From the NCBI GenBank assembly GCA_900543085.1, contig UQQF01000027.1, positions 1 through 27,002 on the forward strand: a DNA stretch of 27,002 nt, in the 5' to 3' direction. The position numbers were made by a program, and so were the translations under genes. Within the stretch, counting starts at the first letter, position 1. The number at the start of each line of letters is the position of its first letter. Under the pieces are notes generated by a model. The model did no database searches. It saw only the letters and a program-made list of their open reading frames with translations, and had not been told where the DNA came from. Of the stretch, positions 14,272 to 22,206 are shown piece by piece. Origin of the DNA: an uncultured Eubacteriales bacterium (GTDB taxonomy: Bacteria; Bacillota; Clostridia; Oscillospirales; Oscillospiraceae).

Positions 14272-14966
14272 TGCTGATACTTGGTATAGAGTCCTCGGCG
14301 AAGGCCGCCAGCGCCGCGCTGGTGCGCGACGGCGTGCTGATAGGCCAGTATTTCCAGTGCTCCGGCCTGACGCACAGCGCCACGCTGCTGCCGATGGCGG
14401 AGGAATTGCTTGCCTCCACCGGCACGGACAAGGCCGCGCTGGACGCGGTCGCGGTCGCCTGCGGTCCCGGCTCGTTCACCGGCGTGCGCATAGGCGTGGC
14501 CGCCGTCAAGGGGCTGTGCTGGGCGCTGGAGAAGCCGGCCATCGGCGTCTCCACGCTGGAGGCCATGGCCTGGAACGGCGTGAACCTGGGCGAAGGCGCG
14601 CTGGTCTGCTGCTGCATGGACGCGCGCAGGAGCCAGGTCTATAACGCGCTCTTTACGATCAAGGACGGAAAACCGGAGCGGCTTGTTCCCGACCGCGCCG
14701 TCTCGCTGGCCGAACTCACGGAGGACTTGGCCGGGCGCGGCGCATCGCCGTTCCTGACCGGCGACGGAGCCGCGCTGGTGCACGAGTACCTGGGCGACCG
14801 CGCGCTGAAGTCCACGCTGGCCGCGGGCACGCTGCTGCACCAGAACGCCTGGGGCGTGTGCATGGCCGCGATGGACAAGCAGCCCGCCGATGCCGGAACG
14901 CTGCTGCCCGTATACCTGCGGCTCTCGCAGGCCGAGCGGGAGCGCCAGGCCAGGATGTCCGGCTGA
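14271..14966 (+). CDS. tsaB: tRNA threonylcarbamoyladenosine biosynthesis protein TsaB
   Basis: 231 aa. An ASKHA-fold, TsaD-related protein lacking its own catalytic metal site; it scaffolds the TsaD-TsaE complex. Visible motifs: LILGIESSAKAASAAL (2-17), a conserved THSATLLPMAEELL and ACGPGSFTGVRIG (63-75). ATG 14271 overlaps the tsaE stop codon and is preceded by GGGGGAGG. rimI and tsaD, which often follow tsaB in Firmicutes, are absent; the next gene is upp. No strong terminator is seen after it, so upp may be partly co-transcribed. Confidence 0.95.
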   Translation: MLILGIESSAKAASAALVRDGVLIGQYFQCSGLTHSATLLPMAEELLASTGTDKAALDAVAVACGPGSFTGVRIGVAAVKGLCWALEKPAIGVSTLEAMAWNGVNLGEGALVCCCMDARRSQVYNALFTIKDGKPERLVPDRAVSLAELTEDLAGRGASPFLTGDGAALVHEYLGDRALKSTLAAGTLLHQNAWGVCMAAMDKQPADAGTLLPVYLRLSQAERERQARMSG

Positions 14967-15020
14967 AAACGGCCGCTTTCCCATATGAGCTATGATATTT
15001 ACAAAGGAGAGGGAAAACCA

Positions 15021-15650
15021 ATGAGCAATCTTCACGTATTCGACCACCCGCTGATACAGCACAAGCTCAGCGTGCTGCGCGACAAGGACACCGGCGTCAA
15101 GGTCTTCCGCGAGCTGGTCGGGGAAATAGCGATGCTTATGTGCTATGAGGCCACGCGCGACCTGCCCCTGGAGGAGGTCGACGTCGAGACCCCCGTGGCC
15201 GTGGCCAAGTGCCGCCAGATCGCGGGCAAGAAGCTCGCCGTCGTGCCCATTCTCCGCGCCGGACTCGGCATGGTCGACGGCATGGTCACGATGATGCCGA
15301 ACGTCAAGGTCGGCCACGTCGGCCTGTTCCGCGACCCCGACACGCTCGAGCCGGTGAAGTACTACTTCAAGATGCCGCCCGACATCGCCGAGCGCGACGC
15401 CATCATAGTCGACCCCATGCTCGCCACCGGCGGCAGCGCCAGCGCCGCGGCGCACTTCCTCAAGGAGGCCGGCGTGAAGCACATCAAGCTCATGAGCATC
15501 ATCGGCGCTCCCGAGGGCGTGGAGCGTATGCAGGCCGACCACCCCGACGTGGACATCTACCTCGCCGCGCTGGACGACCACCTCAACGAGCACGGCTACA
15601 TCGTCCCCGGTCTCGGCGACGCCGGCGACAGGATCTTCGGCACGAAGTGA
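15021..15650 (+). CDS. upp: Uracil phosphoribosyltransferase
   Basis: 209 aa, full length. Salvages uracil with PRPP to UMP in the cytoplasm. Motifs: [14 protein letters not shown] (75-88), the PRPP-binding loop [17 protein letters not shown] (127-143) and the C-terminal [17 protein letters not shown], which binds uracil. I chose ATG 15021 ([16 protein letters not shown]), the family's usual start, with AAAGGAG at 15003-15009. The longer frame from 14985 is rejected. Two hairpins follow the gene. Confidence 0.96.
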   Translation: MSNLHVFDHPLIQHKLSVLRDKDTGVKVFRELVGEIAMLMCYEATRDLPLEEVDVETPVAVAKCRQIAGKKLAVVPILRAGLGMVDGMVTMMPNVKVGHVGLFRDPDTLEPVKYYFKMPPDIAERDAIIVDPMLATGGSASAAAHFLKEAGVKHIKLMSIIGAPEGVERMQADHPDVDIYLAALDDHLNEHGYIVPGLGDAGDRIFGTK

Positions 15651-15672
15651 CCGGACGCAAAAACGAATCCAA

Positions 15673-15703
15673 GGCTCGGAAAGCCCGTCCGGTTTTCCGA
15701 GCC
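15673..15703 (+). terminator. Terminator after upp
   Basis: GGCTCGGAAA (15673-15682) pairs with TTTCCGAGCC (15694-15703), followed by GTCTTTAACT. It lies 23 bases after the upp stop. Confidence 0.7.
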
Positions 15704-15715
15704 GTCTTTAACTCC

Positions 15716-15738
15716 GAGGCCGGACGCGCGCCGGCCTC
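15716..15738 (+). terminator. Second hairpin between upp and the flavoprotein gene
   Basis: GAGGCCGG (15716-15723) pairs with CCGGCCTC (15731-15738), followed by TTT. It is only 8 bases upstream of the next ribosome binding site, so it may be a back-up terminator or a leader hairpin for the flavoprotein gene. No clear promoter is visible between the two hairpins. Confidence 0.5.
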
Positions 15739-15759
15739 TTTCGCCAGGGAGGCATGTAC

Positions 15760-16965
15760 ATGCGGGTACTGATAGTCGGCGCCGGGGCTTCCGGCATGCT
15801 CGCAGCGCTCACGGCTGCGCGCTGCGGGCACGAGGCGCTGCTGTTCGAGCGGCAGAGCCGCGTCGGGCGCAAGCTCGCCGCCACCGGGAACGGCCGCTGC
15901 AACCTCACAAACACCTCGGCCTCGGCCGAGCACTACCACGGGGAAGACCCCTCGTTCGTCCGCGGCGCGCTGGAGGCGCTGACCGTGCCGGACACGCTCG
16001 CGCTCTTTCGCGGCATCGGCCTGCTGACGCGCGAGGAGTACGGCGGCAGGGTCTATCCGCTGTCCAATAGCGCAAACTCCGTCACGGACACGCTGCGCTT
16101 CGCGCTCGAGGCCGAGGGCGTGAAGCTCATCTCCGGCGACCGCGTCCGCTCGCTCGAGCGCACGCGCTCCGGCTTCGCCGTGTCCACCGAGTCCGGCGCG
16201 AGCGTCTGCGGCGACGCCGCCATAGTCGCCTGCGGCGGACTGGCGGGCGAAAAGCTCGGCGGCGGCAAGGACGGCTACGAGCTGCTGAAGTCGCTCGGCC
16301 ACAGCCGGACGGCGCTCTACCCCGCCCTCGCCCAGATAACCACCGCGCCGGAGTACCCGCGCTCGCTCAAGGGCGTCAAGGCCGACTGCGCCATGACGGT
16401 CTATCGGGGCAGGACGCCCCTGGCCTCGTCCAGCGGCGAGGCGCTCTTTGCCGAGACGGGCGTCTCGGGTCCCGCGGCCTTCGACCTCGCGCGGACAGTG
16501 TCCCGCGCCGGGGAGGGGCTGGTGCTCTCGCTGGACTTCCTGCGCGGCTACAGCTTCGGCGAGGTGCTCGCGCACCTGCGCTCACGGCAGGAGGCCGCTC
16601 CGGGCATCACGGCCGGGGAGGCGTTCATCGGCGCGGTGCCCAACCGCCTGGCACGGATGCTGGCAAAGTACGCGGGTCTGAAGCAGGACGCGCCCATAGC
16701 CACGCTCGACGCGCGCTCGCTCAAGGCGCTGGCGGGCGCGGCCAAGCGCTTCGACCTGCCCGTGCGCGGCACGGACGGCTTCGGCTCGGCACAGGTGACC
16801 TCGGGCGGGATACGCACCGCCGAGTTCGACCCGCTGACCATGCGCAGCCGCCTCGTCCCCGGCCTCTACGCCTGCGGCGAGGTGCTGGACATAGACGGCG
16901 ACTGCGGCGGCTACAACCTCCAGTGGGCGTGGTCCAGCGGCGCGCTGGCCGGGAGGCTGCTATGA
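15760..16965 (+). CDS. BaiN/HI0933-type NAD(P)/FAD-dependent oxidoreductase
   Basis: 401 aa. Dinucleotide-binding motif GAGASGM (7-13) at the N-terminus, then the family hallmark GRKLAATGNGRCNLTN, a QVTSGGI stretch and the C-terminal FAD motif GLYACGEVLDIDGDCGGYN. The family (COG2081, YhiN/HI0933) includes BaiN, a flavoprotein linked to bile-acid dehydroxylation, but most members have no known substrate, and nothing nearby supports a bile-acid role. Two ATGs are close: AGGGAGG (15746-15752) is 1 base from ATG 15754 and 7 bases from ATG 15760, so 15760 is preferred. The stop overlaps the start of the next flavoprotein gene (ATGA). Confidence 0.9.
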   Translation: MRVLIVGAGASGMLAALTAARCGHEALLFERQSRVGRKLAATGNGRCNLTNTSASAEHYHGEDPSFVRGALEALTVPDTLALFRGIGLLTREEYGGRVYPLSNSANSVTDTLRFALEAEGVKLISGDRVRSLERTRSGFAVSTESGASVCGDAAIVACGGLAGEKLGGGKDGYELLKSLGHSRTALYPALAQITTAPEYPRSLKGVKADCAMTVYRGRTPLASSSGEALFAETGVSGPAAFDLARTVSRAGEGLVLSLDFLRGYSFGEVLAHLRSRQEAAPGITAGEAFIGAVPNRLARMLAKYAGLKQDAPIATLDARSLKALAGAAKRFDLPVRGTDGFGSAQVTSGGIRTAEFDPLTMRSRLVPGLYACGEVLDIDGDCGGYNLQWAWSSGALAGRLL

Positions 16966-18509
16966 AGACCGTCGCCAACCTCACCCTCGCCCCCGGCAGG
17001 GACGAGCGGGAGCTGTACGCCCTCGCCGCCAAGCGCCTCGGCGTCAAGCCCGGCGCCATAGAGGAGCTGCAAATACAGCGCCGCAGCCTCGACGCGCGGC
17101 GGAAGGGCGCCATCAAGTTCGTCTACACCGTCGCCGTGCGCCTGAAGGGCGAGCCGGCCGAGCCGCCGGAGAGCTACGAGATTCCACGGCTCACGCCGCG
17201 CGGCGCGCCGGTGGTCGTGGCGGGCTTCGGCCCTGCGGGCATGTTCTGCGCGCTGACCCTTGCCCGCGCGGGGCTGCGCCCCATAGTGCTCGAGCGCGGC
17301 GCGGACGTGGACACGCGCACGGCGAAGGTCAGAGCCTTCCGCTCCGGCGGCGAGCTGGACGGCGAGTGCAACGTCCAGTTCGGCGAGGGCGGAGCCGGAA
17401 CTTTTTCCGACGGAAAACTCAACACCGGCACGCACGACAGGCGAATCACGCACGTTCTGCGCGAATTTGCCGCTCACGGCGCGCCCAAGTCCGTGGTGTA
17501 CGACGCCAAGCCGCACGTCGGCACGGACGTGCTCTCGCGCGTGGTGAAGTCCATCCGCGGGGAGATCATCTCCCTCGGCGGCGAGGTGCGCTTCGGCTCC
17601 CGGCTGGAGGGGCTCGTCCTCGATAGCGGCGCGGTGTGCGGCGTGCGCGTGGTCTCCGGGGGGCTTGAATACGTCCAGGACTGCTCCGCGCTGGTGCTCG
17701 CCACGGGTCACAGCGCGCGCGATACCATGACGGCGCTGCACGCCCAGGGCGTGCCGATGGAGGCCAAGGCCTTCTCCATGGGCGCGCGCATAGAGCACCT
17801 GCAATCCGACCTCGACCTCGCGCAGTACGGCGTGCCGAGGGGCAAACGCCTCCCGGCCGCGGACTACTCGCTGAGCGTCCGGCTGCCCGACGGGCGCGGA
17901 GCCTACACCTTCTGCATGTGCCCCGGCGGCGAGGTCATCGCCGCGGCCAGCGAGCACGGCGGCGTGGTGACCAACGGCATGAGCTACTCCGGCCGCGCCA
18001 TGCCCAACGCCAACAGCGCCCTGCTGGTGGGCGTAAAGCCCGAGGACTTCCCCTACCCCGGCGCGCTGGGCGGCATGCTCTGGCAGCGCGAGATAGAAAA
18101 GCGCGCCTTCGAGTACGCCGGCGGCGACTACAAAGCCCCGGCTCAGCTGGTTGGCGACTTCCTCGCCGACCGTGCGAGCGCCGCCCCCGGGCGGGTGCAG
18201 ACCAGCTACCTTCCCGGCGTGTTTTGGGGCGATCTGCGCCAAGTTCTGCCCGAAACCGTCACGAACGGACTGAGTTTCGCCCTCCCGCTGCTGGCCGCGA
18301 AGCTGCCGCTGTTCGGCGACGCGGATGCGGTTCTGACCGGCCCCGAGACGCGCTCGTCCAGCCCCGTGCGCCTGCCGCGCGGCGAAAACCGCGAGAGCGC
18401 GGTGGCCAACCTCTACCCCTGCGGCGAGGGCTCCGGCTGGGCCGGCGGCATAACCAGCGCCGCCGTGGACGGCCTGCGCGTGGCCGAGGCAGTCATGGCG
18501 CGCTTTTGA
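16962..18509 (+). CDS. COG2509-type FAD-dependent oxidoreductase
   Basis: 515 aa. A roughly 75-residue N-terminal domain precedes the dinucleotide-binding motif GFGPAGMF (88-95) and LERGADVDTRT. Family markers are GEGGAGTFSDGKLNTG, ATGHSARDT, PGGEVIAAASEHGGVVTNGM and the C-terminal CGEGSGWAGGITSAAVDG. Members of COG2509 are predicted flavin dehydrogenases of unknown substrate. ATG 16962 overlaps the stop of the upstream BaiN-like gene by four bases, so the two are translated together and may act in one redox process (inference). It ends before a strong bidirectional terminator. Confidence 0.9.
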   Translation: MKTVANLTLAPGRDERELYALAAKRLGVKPGAIEELQIQRRSLDARRKGAIKFVYTVAVRLKGEPAEPPESYEIPRLTPRGAPVVVAGFGPAGMFCALTLARAGLRPIVLERGADVDTRTAKVRAFRSGGELDGECNVQFGEGGAGTFSDGKLNTGTHDRRITHVLREFAAHGAPKSVVYDAKPHVGTDVLSRVVKSIRGEIISLGGEVRFGSRLEGLVLDSGAVCGVRVVSGGLEYVQDCSALVLATGHSARDTMTALHAQGVPMEAKAFSMGARIEHLQSDLDLAQYGVPRGKRLPAADYSLSVRLPDGRGAYTFCMCPGGEVIAAASEHGGVVTNGMSYSGRAMPNANSALLVGVKPEDFPYPGALGGMLWQREIEKRAFEYAGGDYKAPAQLVGDFLADRASAAPGRVQTSYLPGVFWGDLRQVLPETVTNGLSFALPLLAAKLPLFGDADAVLTGPETRSSSPVRLPRGENRESAVANLYPCGEGSGWAGGITSAAVDGLRVAEAVMARF

Positions 18510-18572
18510 GGCGCTAAAATTCGATCGCTCGCCGTATCCCGGCAGATTTCGCGCCGCGTTCCTGACAAACTG

Positions 18573-18608
18573 AAAGCCTCCCCGGGGCAAACGCCCCGGG
18601 GAGGCTTT
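18573..18608. terminator. Bidirectional terminator between the flavoprotein and ROK genes
   Basis: A perfect 16-bp stem, AAAGCCTCCCCGGGGC (18573-18588) with GCCCCGGGGAGGCTTT (18593-18608) and loop AAAC. T-runs flank both sides, fitting the convergent genes on either side. Confidence 0.9.
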
Positions 18609-18633
18609 ATTGCGTTTTTACGGCCGGGTTCGC

Positions 18634-19761
18634 TTACACCTCGTCCAGGAACGCGCTTATGAAGTGCAGCGCCGCGCCCAAGGGCACGGAGTGGCCGCCC
18701 AGCACGCTGAGCGAGACGTAGTCGGCGTTATCCGAGAACGGGTCGTTGGCCGAGACGTACTTCCTCAGCAGCGGGAGGTAGTCCGGCATGTACTGCGACA
18801 GCTCGCCGCCGAGGACAACGTCGCAGTCGAAGGCCATGCGAATGTTCGACACCCCCACGGCCAGGTGCTGCATGACGTCCGTCCACAGCAGGCCGTACTC
18901 AGGGTTGTGCCGCCCCAGCTCCTCAAAGAACTCGCCGAGGGAGACGCCCAGATCCTTGCTCACCCGGTCGGGCGAGCAGTACGCCTCCAGGCAGCCGCGC
19001 TTGCCGCAGCTGCACGGCAGCCCTCCCGGAACCAGGCACATGTGTCCGAACTCGCAGCTGCGCCCGTTGCTGCCGTGATACGGCGCGCTGCCGATAAGCG
19101 CGCTGCCGCCGACGCCGCCCTCCAGCGAGAGATACGCCAGGTTTCCGCGCGCGCCGCGCACGAACCACTCGGCATGGCCGCTGCTGGTGGCGTCGTTCTC
19201 CACATAGCTCGGGTAGGGTATGCGCTCGTACAGCGCCGAGAGGTCGGCGTCCGTCTGGTGCAGCGTCGGCGCAAACATGACCCTCCTGTGGTCGGCCGTG
19301 AGCACGCCCGGCACGGCTATGCACACGCCCAGCAGGCGCGAGCGGTCTATCTCCTGCCCGTCTATAAAGCTCTCCAGCTCCCTGGCGATGGTCTCCGCCA
19401 CCTCCGTGAGCTCCGTGCCGAAGGCAGTATAGGAGACGGAGCGATAGGCTATCTCGTGCAGGCGCAGATCCGCCGCGAGGAAGCGCAGGTGATGTCCGGT
19501 GACGCTCACGCCGATGGCTATACGCGCGTCGGGAACTATCTCCACGCCGGCCGCCCGGCGTCCGCCCGTGCTCTCCGCCTCGCCGTTATAGCGCACAAGC
19601 CCGCTCTCGACCAGCTCGTTGAGATTCTGATATATTGTGGGCAGGCTCAGTCCCAGCGCCTGCGCGACAGACTGCCGTGTGCAGAAGCCCTCCGCGTCAT
19701 ACAGATGGTGATATACGCTGCTGCGCGTCTGGCGGCGCCTGTCCGTGTACGTGTTGTCCAT
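18634..19761 (-). CDS. ROK family transcriptional regulator
   Basis: 375 aa. An N-terminal winged helix-turn-helix (about 13-60, FCTRQSVAQALGLSLPTIYQ) is fused to a ROK sugar-kinase-like domain. The zinc site is complete: His240 in EFGHMCLVPGG and Cys250, Cys252 and Cys257 in CSCGKRGCLEAYC. The pairing of VEND (187-190) with EGGVGGSALIG is typical of ROK proteins, which bind sugars or sugar phosphates. It is divergent from the DUF4867/isomerase operon across about 295 bases and probably represses it (inference). ATG 19761 is preceded by GAGG at a long spacing. Confidence 0.92.
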   Translation of the reverse strand: MDNTYTDRRRQTRSSVYHHLYDAEGFCTRQSVAQALGLSLPTIYQNLNELVESGLVRYNGEAESTGGRRAAGVEIVPDARIAIGVSVTGHHLRFLAADLRLHEIAYRSVSYTAFGTELTEVAETIARELESFIDGQEIDRSRLLGVCIAVPGVLTADHRRVMFAPTLHQTDADLSALYERIPYPSYVENDATSSGHAEWFVRGARGNLAYLSLEGGVGGSALIGSAPYHGSNGRSCEFGHMCLVPGGLPCSCGKRGCLEAYCSPDRVSKDLGVSLGEFFEELGRHNPEYGLLWTDVMQHLAVGVSNIRMAFDCDVVLGGELSQYMPDYLPLLRKYVSANDPFSDNADYVSLSVLGGHSVPLGAALHFISAFLDEV

Positions 19762-19819
19762 GTGGCAGCTTACCTCTACTTTTCTTAAACTCCTTTATCT
19801 AAGGCGCTTAATTTATCCC

Positions 19820-19847
19820 ATTTTACCACAACCGGCACAAAAATCAA
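19820..19847 (-). promoter_or_regulatory. Promoter of the ROK regulator
   Basis: On the minus strand, TTGATT (19842-19847), a 16-bp spacer and TAAAAT (19820-19825), giving a leader of about 50 bases. The rest of 19848-20021 is AT-rich and without a gene. I see no further clear element there. Confidence 0.55.
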
Positions 19848-20021
19848 TCCGGGTTTCGTAAAATTATAACTGCATTTTAACCAGCTTTTTTCCCATCCAC
19901 CATTGTAGCACCTTTCTGCAAAATAGCAACCCATCTTACATAAGCCGGGAATAATGCACAAATCAACCCCCCATTGAAAACAGCACGTTAGACAAAATAT
20001 ATTATTATGGGCAATTTGATA

Positions 20022-20050
20022 TTGACTTTTATAAAGTCGCTTTTTAAAAT
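20022..20050 (+). promoter_or_regulatory. Promoter of the DUF4867-isomerase operon
   Basis: TTGACT (20022-20027), a 17-bp spacer and TAAAAT (20045-20050). The expected transcription start, about 7 bases on, coincides with the A of ATG 20057. An in-frame stop (TAA 20045-20047) inside the -10 box rules out an earlier start codon, so a leaderless transcript is predicted. Confidence 0.65.
20024..20038. promoter_or_regulatory. Palindromic candidate operator inside the promoter
   Basis: GACTTTTATAAAGTC: perfect 6-bp arms GACTTT/AAAGTC around TAT. It covers part of the -35 box and the spacer, so a bound protein would block RNA polymerase. The divergent ROK regulator is the obvious candidate, but no second copy near the ROK promoter was seen. 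Confidence 0.55.
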
Positions 20051-20056
20051 GACGGT

Positions 20057-20686
20057 ATGGAAGGCTTATTCGACGCCGCCTTCGCCGCCTACGGCAAGGT
20101 ACTGCCGGGCTACGACACGTCCGAGCTGCTCGCGGCGCTGGAGAAGTACACTCCGCTGCCTGAGGCCACGGACTACGTGGCGTCCCAGCCCGAGCTGGAG
20201 GCTCTGCCGATAGCGGCGCAGCTCGCGTCCAACGCCTACGGCGGGATGCCCATACAGCTCGGCTGGTGCAACGGCCACAACACCAGGCTCAACTGCCTGG
20301 AGTACCACCGCGACAGCGAGATAAACTGCGGCACCGCCGACTTCATACTGCTTGTCGCGCGCGAGGACGACATCGTCGGCGGCGTGCTTGACACCGACCG
20401 CGTGCGCGCCTTCCGCGTGCCGCGCGGCGTGGTGGTCGAGGTCTACGCCACCACGCTGCACTACGCCCCCTGCTCCGCCTCCAGGGGCGAGGGCTTCCGC
20501 GTGCTGGTGGCTCTGCCGCGCGGCACCAACGGCGCCAAGCCGGAAATGACACCCATCAACGACGAGGACAAGTTCCTGTGGGCCTGCAACAAGTGGCTGC
20601 TCGCCCACGCCGAGAGCGCCGAGGCCGCCCAGGGCGCCGTCGTGGCTCTCAAGGGCGCGAACATAGACATCGAAGCCGACATATAA
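20057..20686 (+). CDS. DUF4867 family protein (cupin-like)
   Basis: 209 aa. The N-terminus FDAAFAAYGKVLPGYDTSELL and the core GHNTRLNCLEYHRDSEINCG match the DUF4867 family. The spacing of His74, Glu82, His84 and Glu88, with a later His135 in TTLHYAP, looks like a cupin metal site (inference), as in sugar isomerases and epimerases. The function is not established. The ATG has no ribosome binding site and lies 7 bases after the -10 box, implying leaderless translation. It heads a unit with a fucose-isomerase-like enzyme, opposite a ROK regulator, which supports a sugar-related role. Confidence 0.75.
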   Translation: MEGLFDAAFAAYGKVLPGYDTSELLAALEKYTPLPEATDYVASQPELEALPIAAQLASNAYGGMPIQLGWCNGHNTRLNCLEYHRDSEINCGTADFILLVAREDDIVGGVLDTDRVRAFRVPRGVVVEVYATTLHYAPCSASRGEGFRVLVALPRGTNGAKPEMTPINDEDKFLWACNKWLLAHAESAEAAQGAVVALKGANIDIEADI

Positions 20687-20715
20687 GCTCAAAATAACTA
20701 GAGAGGTGTATTGAA

Positions 20716-22206
20716 ATGCTCACCAACATCCCTAACGTAAAGCTCGGCATCATCGCCGTAAGCCGCGACTGCTTTATAATCTCCCTGTCCGAGCGCCGCC
20801 GCGCCGCCGTCGTCGAGGCCTGCGGCAAGCTCGGCCTGGACGTCTACGAGTGCAAGACCACCGTTGAAAACGAGCTCGACATGCTCAAGGCCGTCGAGGA
20901 CGTCAAGTCCGCCGGCTGCAACGCCCTGGCCGTCTTCCTCGGCAACTTCGGCCCCGAGACCCCCGAGACGCTGATAGCCAAGTACTTCGACGGCCCGGTC
21001 ATGTACGCCGCCGCCGCCGAGGAGACCGGCGACGACCTCATCGACGGCCGCGGCGACGCCTACTGCGGCATGCTCAACTGCTCCTACAACCTCGGTATGC
21101 GCCACCTCAAGGCCTGGATACCCGACTACCCCGTCGGCACCGCCGGGGACGTCGCGAAGATGATGGCCGAGTTCGTGCCCATCGCCCGCACGCTGATAGG
21201 CCTGAGCCAGCTGAAGATAATAACCTTCGGCCCGCGTCCGCAGGACTTCTTCGCCTGCAACGCGCCCATCAAGGGTCTGTACGAGCTGGGCGTCGAGGTC
21301 GAGGAGAACAGCGAGCTTGACCTGCTGGTGGCCTACAAGGCTCACGAGGGCGACCCGCGCATCCCCGAGGTCTGCGCCGACATGGCCAGGGAGATGGGCG
21401 AGGGCTGCTACTACCCCGACCTGAGCGCGCGCATGGCTCAGTTCGAGCTGACGCTGCTCGACTGGGCGGAGCAGCACAAGGGCTCCAGGAAATACGTCGC
21501 CTTCGCCGACAAGTGCTGGCCCGCCTTCCCGAAGGAGTTCGGCTTTGAGCCCTGCTACGTCAACAGCCGCCTCGTGACTCGCGGCATCCCCGTCAGCTGC
21601 GAGGTCGACATCTACGGCGCTCTGAGCGAGTATATCGGCATGTGCGTGAGCGGCGACACCGTCACCCTCCTCGACATAAACAACTCCGTCCCCGCCGACC
21701 TGTACGAGCAGGACATCAAGGGCAAGTTCCCCTATGAGCACACCGACACCTTCATGGGCTTCCACTGCGGCAACACCCCCAGCTGCAAGCTCTGCTCCGG
21801 CCGCGCGGTCAAGTACCAGCTCATCCAGCACCGCCTGCTCGAGCCGGCCGGCAGCGACCCCGACTTCACCCGCGGCACCATCGAGGGCGACATTGCGGCG
21901 AGCGACATCACCTTCTACCGCCTGCAGTGCGACAGCGAGGGCAACCTCCGCAGCTACATCGCCGAGGGCGAGGTTCTGCCTGTCGCCACGCGCAGCTTCG
22001 GCGGCATCGGCGTGTTCGCCATCCACGAGATGGGCCGCTTCTACCGCCACGTGCTGATCGAAAAGCGCTATCCGCACCACGGCGCCGTGGCCTTCGGCCA
22101 CTACGGCAAGGCTATCTTCGAGGTCATGAAGATGCTCGGCGTCAAGGACATCGCCTACAACCAGCCCAAGAGCCTGCCCTACCCGACGGAGAACCCCTTC
22201 GCCTGA
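20716..22206 (+). CDS. L-fucose/L-arabinose isomerase family protein
   Basis: 496 aa, shorter than classic L-fucose isomerase (about 590). A Rossmann-like N-terminal half (KLGIIAVSRDCFI ... NALAVFLGNFGPETPETLI) is followed by the isomerase half. Likely metal ligands are Glu296 (SCEVDIYG) and Asp320 (TLLDINN), 24 residues apart as in FucI, plus a His in the C-terminal YPHHGAVAFGHYG (454-462). The expected reaction is aldose-ketose isomerisation of a 6-deoxy or pentose sugar; the exact sugar cannot be told. The start has AGAGGTG upstream of ATG 20716. It follows DUF4867 by 29 bases and overlaps the next gene (TGATG). Confidence 0.85.
   Translation: MLTNIPNVKLGIIAVSRDCFIISLSERRRAAVVEACGKLGLDVYECKTTVENELDMLKAVEDVKSAGCNALAVFLGNFGPETPETLIAKYFDGPVMYAAAAEETGDDLIDGRGDAYCGMLNCSYNLGMRHLKAWIPDYPVGTAGDVAKMMAEFVPIARTLIGLSQLKIITFGPRPQDFFACNAPIKGLYELGVEVEENSELDLLVAYKAHEGDPRIPEVCADMAREMGEGCYYPDLSARMAQFELTLLDWAEQHKGSRKYVAFADKCWPAFPKEFGFEPCYVNSRLVTRGIPVSCEVDIYGALSEYIGMCVSGDTVTLLDINNSVPADLYEQDIKGKFPYEHTDTFMGFHCGNTPSCKLCSGRAVKYQLIQHRLLEPAGSDPDFTRGTIEGDIAASDITFYRLQCDSEGNLRSYIAEGEVLPVATRSFGGIGVFAIHEMGRFYRHVLIEKRYPHHGAVAFGHYGKAIFEVMKMLGVKDIAYNQPKSLPYPTENPFA

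Noticed and set aside
14960..14980. Terminator between tsaB and upp
   Set aside because: Only a 4-bp stem with a short T-run; too weak to call.
16911..18590. A 559-residue minus-strand frame opposite the COG2509 flavoprotein
   Set aside because: Shadow of a high-GC gene; the plus-strand protein carries all the family motifs.
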